This document shows positions 60,735 through 64,000 of a stretch of 64,000 nt of DNA, in pieces. The notes beneath the pieces were generated by a model. That model searched no databases. It was not told where the DNA came from and saw nothing but the letters and a program-made list of their open reading frames with translations. The stretch's first letter is position 1, and the number at the start of each line of letters is the position of its first letter. The position numbers and the translations under genes were made by a program. This stretch comes from Candidatus Obscuribacterales bacterium (GTDB taxonomy: Bacteria > Cyanobacteriota > Vampirovibrionia > Obscuribacterales > Obscuribacteraceae), in contig JACKCM010000002.1 in assembly GCA_020634035.1 (NCBI GenBank), forward strand, positions 558,001 to 622,000, written 5' to 3'.

Positions 60735-61367
60735 ATGACAGGTCCGGAGCAGACGCCGACTTTTGATATTGATAGACCGGAGTTCTGGGAACTCTGTTAT
60801 CAACAGGGACGCACTCCCTGGGAATATGGTCGTCATGCGCCTCCTCTTGAAACTTTCATGAAGTCTCCTTATCGGCTGCCGCCCGGCAAAGTAGCGGTGC
60901 TTGGCTGTGGTACCGGCCATGATGCTGTTTATCTTGCCCAGATGGGCTATGAAGTGACAGGGATTGATTTTGCTCCTTCCGCCATTCAGTCTACTTACCA
61001 GAAATTTGTCCAGGCAGGAGTAGCGGGCAAATCGGCCTTTCTTCTGCAGCGAGATATTTTCGACTTACACGAATATACCGGCTATTTTGACAGCATCGTC
61101 GAACATACCTGCTTTTGTTCTATCGATCCGGTTCACCGAAGACGATATATGTTTGCCACCAGGGATTTACTTAAGAAGGGCGGCAAATTTCTGGCAATCT
61201 GGTGGATTGGCGAGCGGCATGGCGAAGGTCTTCCTTTTTCGGTCAGCCGTGACGAGATCTTCGAACTCTACGACGGGGTGTTCTCTTTTGATATTGTGTA
61301 TGAGCCCCAGGACTCCTTTCCCCAGGATCAGGGCAAAGAATTGCTCACACTGATGACCAGGCTTTAG
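60735..61367 (+). CDS. TPMT-like SAM-dependent methyltransferase
   Basis: About 210 residues from ATG 60735; ATG 60675 would add 20 basic residues. The opening FWELCYQQGRTPWEYGRHAP and the SAM-binding VAVLGCGTGHDAVYLAQMG are those of the thiopurine-methyltransferase-like family, followed by DSIVEHTCFCSID. These methylate small thiols, metalloids or halides in bacteria. The gene follows dnaE2 by about 70 bases and could be read from the same promoter. Substrate unknown. Confidence 0.82.
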   Translation: MTGPEQTPTFDIDRPEFWELCYQQGRTPWEYGRHAPPLETFMKSPYRLPPGKVAVLGCGTGHDAVYLAQMGYEVTGIDFAPSAIQSTYQKFVQAGVAGKSAFLLQRDIFDLHEYTGYFDSIVEHTCFCSIDPVHRRRYMFATRDLLKKGGKFLAIWWIGERHGEGLPFSVSRDEIFELYDGVFSFDIVYEPQDSFPQDQGKELLTLMTRL

Positions 61368-61662
61368 TTTGCGGACTGACTGTCAATGCGGGAATTACGC
61401 CGCTTGAAAACCGTGTCACCCGAAAGGGTTAATATGAAAGCGTTTGCGGTCTTAATAAATTAGATTTCACTAGACAAACTGTTGTCATATACTTAACATA
61501 ATGACATCCGAAGCGATTTTGGATATTGCTTCCGGATTTGGCGAATGGCAATTGAATTGCAAACTGCATAGAGCAAATTGCAATGAAATAGAGAATAGCT
61601 TCCACTATGAGAAGCGGCTCAGACCGCCTGCCACGACAGTTCTATGTTGTGAGGGTCGAGAA

Positions 61663-62016
61663 ATGGCTATATTAAATACGCCGAGACTGGCGATTAATGT
61701 TGGTATTACCCTTCCGGATAACCGCAGGGGCAATTCAAACAAACAGGACATGCAGAAAGGCTACACAGAATCCGTGATCACCACAGGGTTTCGTGCTCAT
61801 GCCCGGGGCGATATGCTAGAAGGTCGTCGCACAGACCTCTTCATGAACCGTGTCTCCGAGTTTTACGACGCTCAACCCGAAGCGGCAAGGAATTCTAGAA
61901 TAAGTCGTTTGAGACAACTGGAGCGCAGAGGCATCATCTTCGAAGCAATCACCGATTTGATTCCGTCTCTGTTTACTTCGATCTGGCGCATTTTGCCAGG
62001 CAGAAAAGCCGGCTAA
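61663..62016 (+). CDS. Small basic protein of unknown function
   Basis: About 117 residues from ATG 61663, with GAGGG nine bases before. An ATG at 61501 in the same frame would add 54 residues of cysteine-rich, unconvincing sequence. The protein is rich in Arg with helical blocks (MNRVSEFYDAQPEAARNSR) and a hydrophobic stretch near the end (IFEAITDLIPSLFTSIWRIL) that may bind membrane. No family recognised. Confidence 0.5.
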   Translation: MAILNTPRLAINVGITLPDNRRGNSNKQDMQKGYTESVITTGFRAHARGDMLEGRRTDLFMNRVSEFYDAQPEAARNSRISRLRQLERRGIIFEAITDLIPSLFTSIWRILPGRKAG

Positions 62017-62039
62017 AAAAGCTTCTAAAGAGAATTGTT

Positions 62040-62993
62040 TCAGGGGATATCCACCGGAGAGAACTCCTGGGCGATATTGACCCGGCCATTGGGGGCGATA
62101 CCTACTCCGACACCGCAGCTCTGATATTCGGTGCTCAGAATTGCCGCCCGGTGATTCATTTGATTGGGAGGCTCCGCCATCATCGTGTCCTCCGACCATT
62201 TCACTTTGCCGGCATAGGTAAGGGCGTCTCCTTCGCAAAATGCCACGTTCTCCGCCACCGGTGCGTTGATACCGGCTAATCTAGCCCGATCCTGGGGCAT
62301 CCGTCCTTCGGGGTCACGATGGCCGGTGAAATTTCTTTTCGCCTGGTCGGCGGCATAGGCTCTGGCCAGTGCTGAGAGTCTGGCGCTTCTTTTATAAGGA
62401 GGGAGATTACCGTTGGCTTTTCTATCGGCGTTGATCAGCGTAAAGAGATAGTCTTCGAGGGCCTGTACAGAGACCTTTTCACTCTGTTTTTTGCTTTTGT
62501 CTATAGAGTTGTGGGTGCTGGTATTAAATCCGGTGGGATTGACCGCCACCAGATTGGACCAGTTGGCATTGAATTGTCTGACCACAAGCTGATTGCTGTA
62601 GGACTTTGCAATCTGAACCCGGGCGGTTTCGGTGCCCAGGGTTTGAATCACCGAATCGGCGATGCGGGCGTTATAAATGACCCGGTCGTTGATTTTTAGG
62701 ATCACGTCACCGGCCCTGATACCGCTATTGTAAGCCGGACCATCCTTGTGCAGGCGAGTTATAAAAGTCCCTTTGGCTCGCCCGCGCCCTATGAAGCACT
62801 GCACAGGAACACCAGAGAACTCGAGCTTGTCCGAATTCATCGAATGGTTGGAGAGGGTCCAGATTAACTGCTTTTTGGCAGGAGCTGCCAAAACTGACTG
62901 TGAAAGAGAGTCTACTCCAAGCTGAAATATCGGCGCCAGGAGCACCGGTAAAATTAGCATCCTTCTTTTGGTAGCAGGGAACAGTCTAGGCAT
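62040..62993 (-). CDS. Secreted PDZ + CAP (SCP/PR1) domain protein
   Basis: About 317 residues from ATG 62993, 8 bases after the preceding stop. A signal segment (MLILPVLLAPIFQLGVDSL) is followed by a PDZ domain (about 45-140, GAGDVILKIND-type with AYNSGIRAGDVILKINDRV) and a CAP domain (about 175-315): YLFTLINADRKANGN, FTGHRDPEGRMPQDRARL, AENVAF and a closing IAQEFSP. CAP domains bind lipids or act as metal-dependent hydrolases. PDZ plus CAP in this order is uncommon. A longer start at 63086 overlaps the previous gene and is less likely. Confidence 0.82.
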   Translation of the reverse strand: MPRLFPATKRRMLILPVLLAPIFQLGVDSLSQSVLAAPAKKQLIWTLSNHSMNSDKLEFSGVPVQCFIGRGRAKGTFITRLHKDGPAYNSGIRAGDVILKINDRVIYNARIADSVIQTLGTETARVQIAKSYSNQLVVRQFNANWSNLVAVNPTGFNTSTHNSIDKSKKQSEKVSVQALEDYLFTLINADRKANGNLPPYKRSARLSALARAYAADQAKRNFTGHRDPEGRMPQDRARLAGINAPVAENVAFCEGDALTYAGKVKWSEDTMMAEPPNQMNHRAAILSTEYQSCGVGVGIAPNGRVNIAQEFSPVDIP

Positions 62994-63000
62994 TGTCTTG

Positions 63001-63675
63001 TCAGAGTAGTTTCTTAACCATGGGCAGCAGATGAGTATAGAGGTTGTTGCGGGGATTATGACCGGTACTGTCCGAACGCAGAACAAAGTTTTTGTCTACC
63101 AGCTGAAAGCCGGGGATCATATTGTAACTGTACTTATTGACCATATTGGCTCTGCCTACCAGGACATAACGATTGCGGTTGGTATAAAGTCCGAAATTGC
63201 GAGCCCAGGCCTGGACCTCTTGTAGAGAAGGGGCTTTCAGAGAGGGGTTATAGAGCACCAGTTGCACCAGCACTATGCGCGGGTCGGAGAGATTTACCCC
63301 ACCATAGGTCGGGAGCAATTCTTCTATAGACTTGAGACCGGGCTGGGGACTGACGTTGCCGAAAGGGCGAAGGTTCTTTTGATTCGCTCCGGTGAAAGCC
63401 TGGCAGGCAGGGCAACTCATGCCTATTGGCTCTACGATTATTACTTTGCCCTTGAAACTGGACAGACGAACTTTTTTGCCGTCTTGATCAAGCAGCTCCA
63501 TATCAGGATAGTAGTTGTTTAATGCCGGCGGCCAGTAGGTGGGATTGCTGACTCTGGCATCTTTGCTCTGCCCAGCTTTTTGAGCGTTTACAGGAGCCGG
63601 TGTTAGTGCCATAGCCGAAATGCTCAGGGCTGCCATGGTTAAGATCGCTATTTTTCTCGATCTGGTTTTTGTCAT
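63001..63675 (-). CDS. Exported thioredoxin-fold (redoxin) protein
   Basis: 224 residues. Signal peptide (IAILTMAALSISAMALTPAPVNA), then a TlpA/AhpC-like domain: MELLDQDGKKVRLSSFKGKVIIVE, with the active-site CPAC in GMSCPACQAF. Later parts contain a cofactor-like HNPRNNLYTHL segment. It probably handles thiol redox chemistry in the periplasm. Its start overlaps the upstream amine-oxidase-like stop (ATGA) and the PDZ-CAP gene follows, so all three are one unit. Confidence 0.8.
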   Translation of the reverse strand: MTKTRSRKIAILTMAALSISAMALTPAPVNAQKAGQSKDARVSNPTYWPPALNNYYPDMELLDQDGKKVRLSSFKGKVIIVEPIGMSCPACQAFTGANQKNLRPFGNVSPQPGLKSIEELLPTYGGVNLSDPRIVLVQLVLYNPSLKAPSLQEVQAWARNFGLYTNRNRYVLVGRANMVNKYSYNMIPGFQLVDKNFVLRSDSTGHNPRNNLYTHLLPMVKKLL

Positions 63676-64000
63676 AGCTCGGCACCGGAAGTCGAAGTGT
63701 ATTTGCTATGAGAATAGATTTTGTAAGCCTCTTTCTTCTTGCCATTGAGCTTCGCTGCCGCCCGGGTGGCTGCATCGACTGCTGCTTCTGCGCAGGACAT
63801 ACACTGGGAGCTGGAGTGGGCAAAAGTGAAATTGTCTCCCTCTAAAGATCTCAGCAAAGCAAGCCTTTTATAGAACTCGAGGGTGGGTACCGGCAGGGCA
63901 TGACCCCAGCGAGAGAGCACCACTTCTTCCAGGGCGCCGTCTAATTCGGGCACCACTTTCGATACCTGCTCTACTACGGATTTGGCCATCGCTTTGCGAT
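63672..64000 (-). CDS. FAD-dependent amine-oxidase-like protein, C-terminal part (runs off window)
   Basis: The frame stays open to the window edge, so this is the end of a larger protein. The visible 109 residues read VVLSRWGHALPVPTLEF followed by FTFAHSSSQCMSCAEAAVDAATRAA. That is the pattern of the C-terminal FAD-binding end of monoamine-oxidase or phytoene-dehydrogenase-type flavoenzymes, where a glycine-rich FAGD is usual. Here the segment is FAHSSSQ, a variation. ATG 63989 is probably internal. It is coupled by ATGA to the thioredoxin-fold gene. Confidence 0.6.
   Translation of the reverse strand, partial: RKAMAKSVVEQVSKVVPELDGALEEVVLSRWGHALPVPTLEFYKRLALLRSLEGDNFTFAHSSSQCMSCAEAAVDAATRAAAKLNGKKKEAYKIYSHSKYTSTSGAEL

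Noticed and set aside
1..64000. tRNA, rRNA, CRISPR array, prophage or attachment sites
   Set aside because: I read the intergenic regions and found no cloverleaf, no spaced direct repeats and no phage structural genes; a covariance search could still reveal small RNAs.

Overview
The window is about 64 kb of bacterial chromosome at roughly 50% GC. It is densely packed with single-copy metabolic, envelope and signalling genes. I see no rRNA, tRNA, CRISPR array, intact insertion sequence or prophage. A Skp/OmpH chaperone, an RlpA-type barrel domain and many secreted TPR proteins point to a diderm bacterium. The rest of the gene mix is kinesin-light-chain-type TPR proteins, membrane-anchored Ser/Thr kinases, pyruvate phosphate dikinase with its DUF299 regulator, a transglutaminase-like protein with a degenerate triad, and several large proteins of no recognisable family. 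It is compatible with a non-photosynthetic relative of the Cyanobacteria (Vampirovibrionia/Melainabacteria, perhaps Obscuribacterales). That placement is an inference at moderate confidence; no marker gene here proves it.

Layout. 0-5 kb: the 5' end of a 2-oxoacid:ferredoxin oxidoreductase alpha subunit, a ThDP enzyme with an eroded cofactor motif, a purine-salvage pair (guanine deaminase, hypoxanthine phosphoribosyltransferase) and a pilin/TadE-like membrane protein. 5-14 kb: a two-subunit M16 protease set (one active, one without the zinc motif) behind a small membrane protein, MTA phosphorylase, an S41 C-terminal processing protease, a BioD-like P-loop protein, a domesticated IS1595-type zinc-ribbon protein, a GNAT, and a membrane-anchored acyl-carrier-like domain without its serine. 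14-22 kb: PPDK regulator and PPDK, Skp, a membrane-embedded spermidine-synthase-like protein and a TPR protein. 22-29.4 kb: a coupled minus-strand signalling cluster (SDR, unknown protein, two TM/PH-like/kinase proteins, secreted protein), a TIGR04222-like membrane protein and a receiver domain without its phospho-acceptor Asp. 29.6-36.6 kb: nadC, small secreted or membrane proteins, an esterase, TPR proteins and an AI-2E family transporter. 36.7-42.3 kb: a MoxR / DUF58 / transglutaminase-like operon. 42.5-60.7 kb: the error-prone repair genes imuA-imuB and, 12 kb away, dnaE2. Between them lie two signal-less peptidoglycan-hydrolase-type proteins, a tandem pair of membrane paralogues, TPR proteins and unknowns. 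60.7-64 kb: a TPMT-like methyltransferase, a small unknown, and a coupled minus-strand set (amine-oxidase-like end, thioredoxin-fold protein, PDZ+CAP protein).

The strongest regulatory observation is a shared palindrome, CATACA-N2-TGTATG. It sits exactly in the 17-bp spacer between the -35 and -10 elements of the predicted imuA and dnaE2 promoters, in the same register at both. This makes it a candidate SOS (LexA-type) operator that would co-regulate a physically split mutasome. The second theme is pseudo-enzymes: at least six proteins keep a recognisable fold but have lost key catalytic residues (transglutaminase-like, receiver, M16 partner, ACP-like, ThDP enzyme, CHAP/NlpC-like module).
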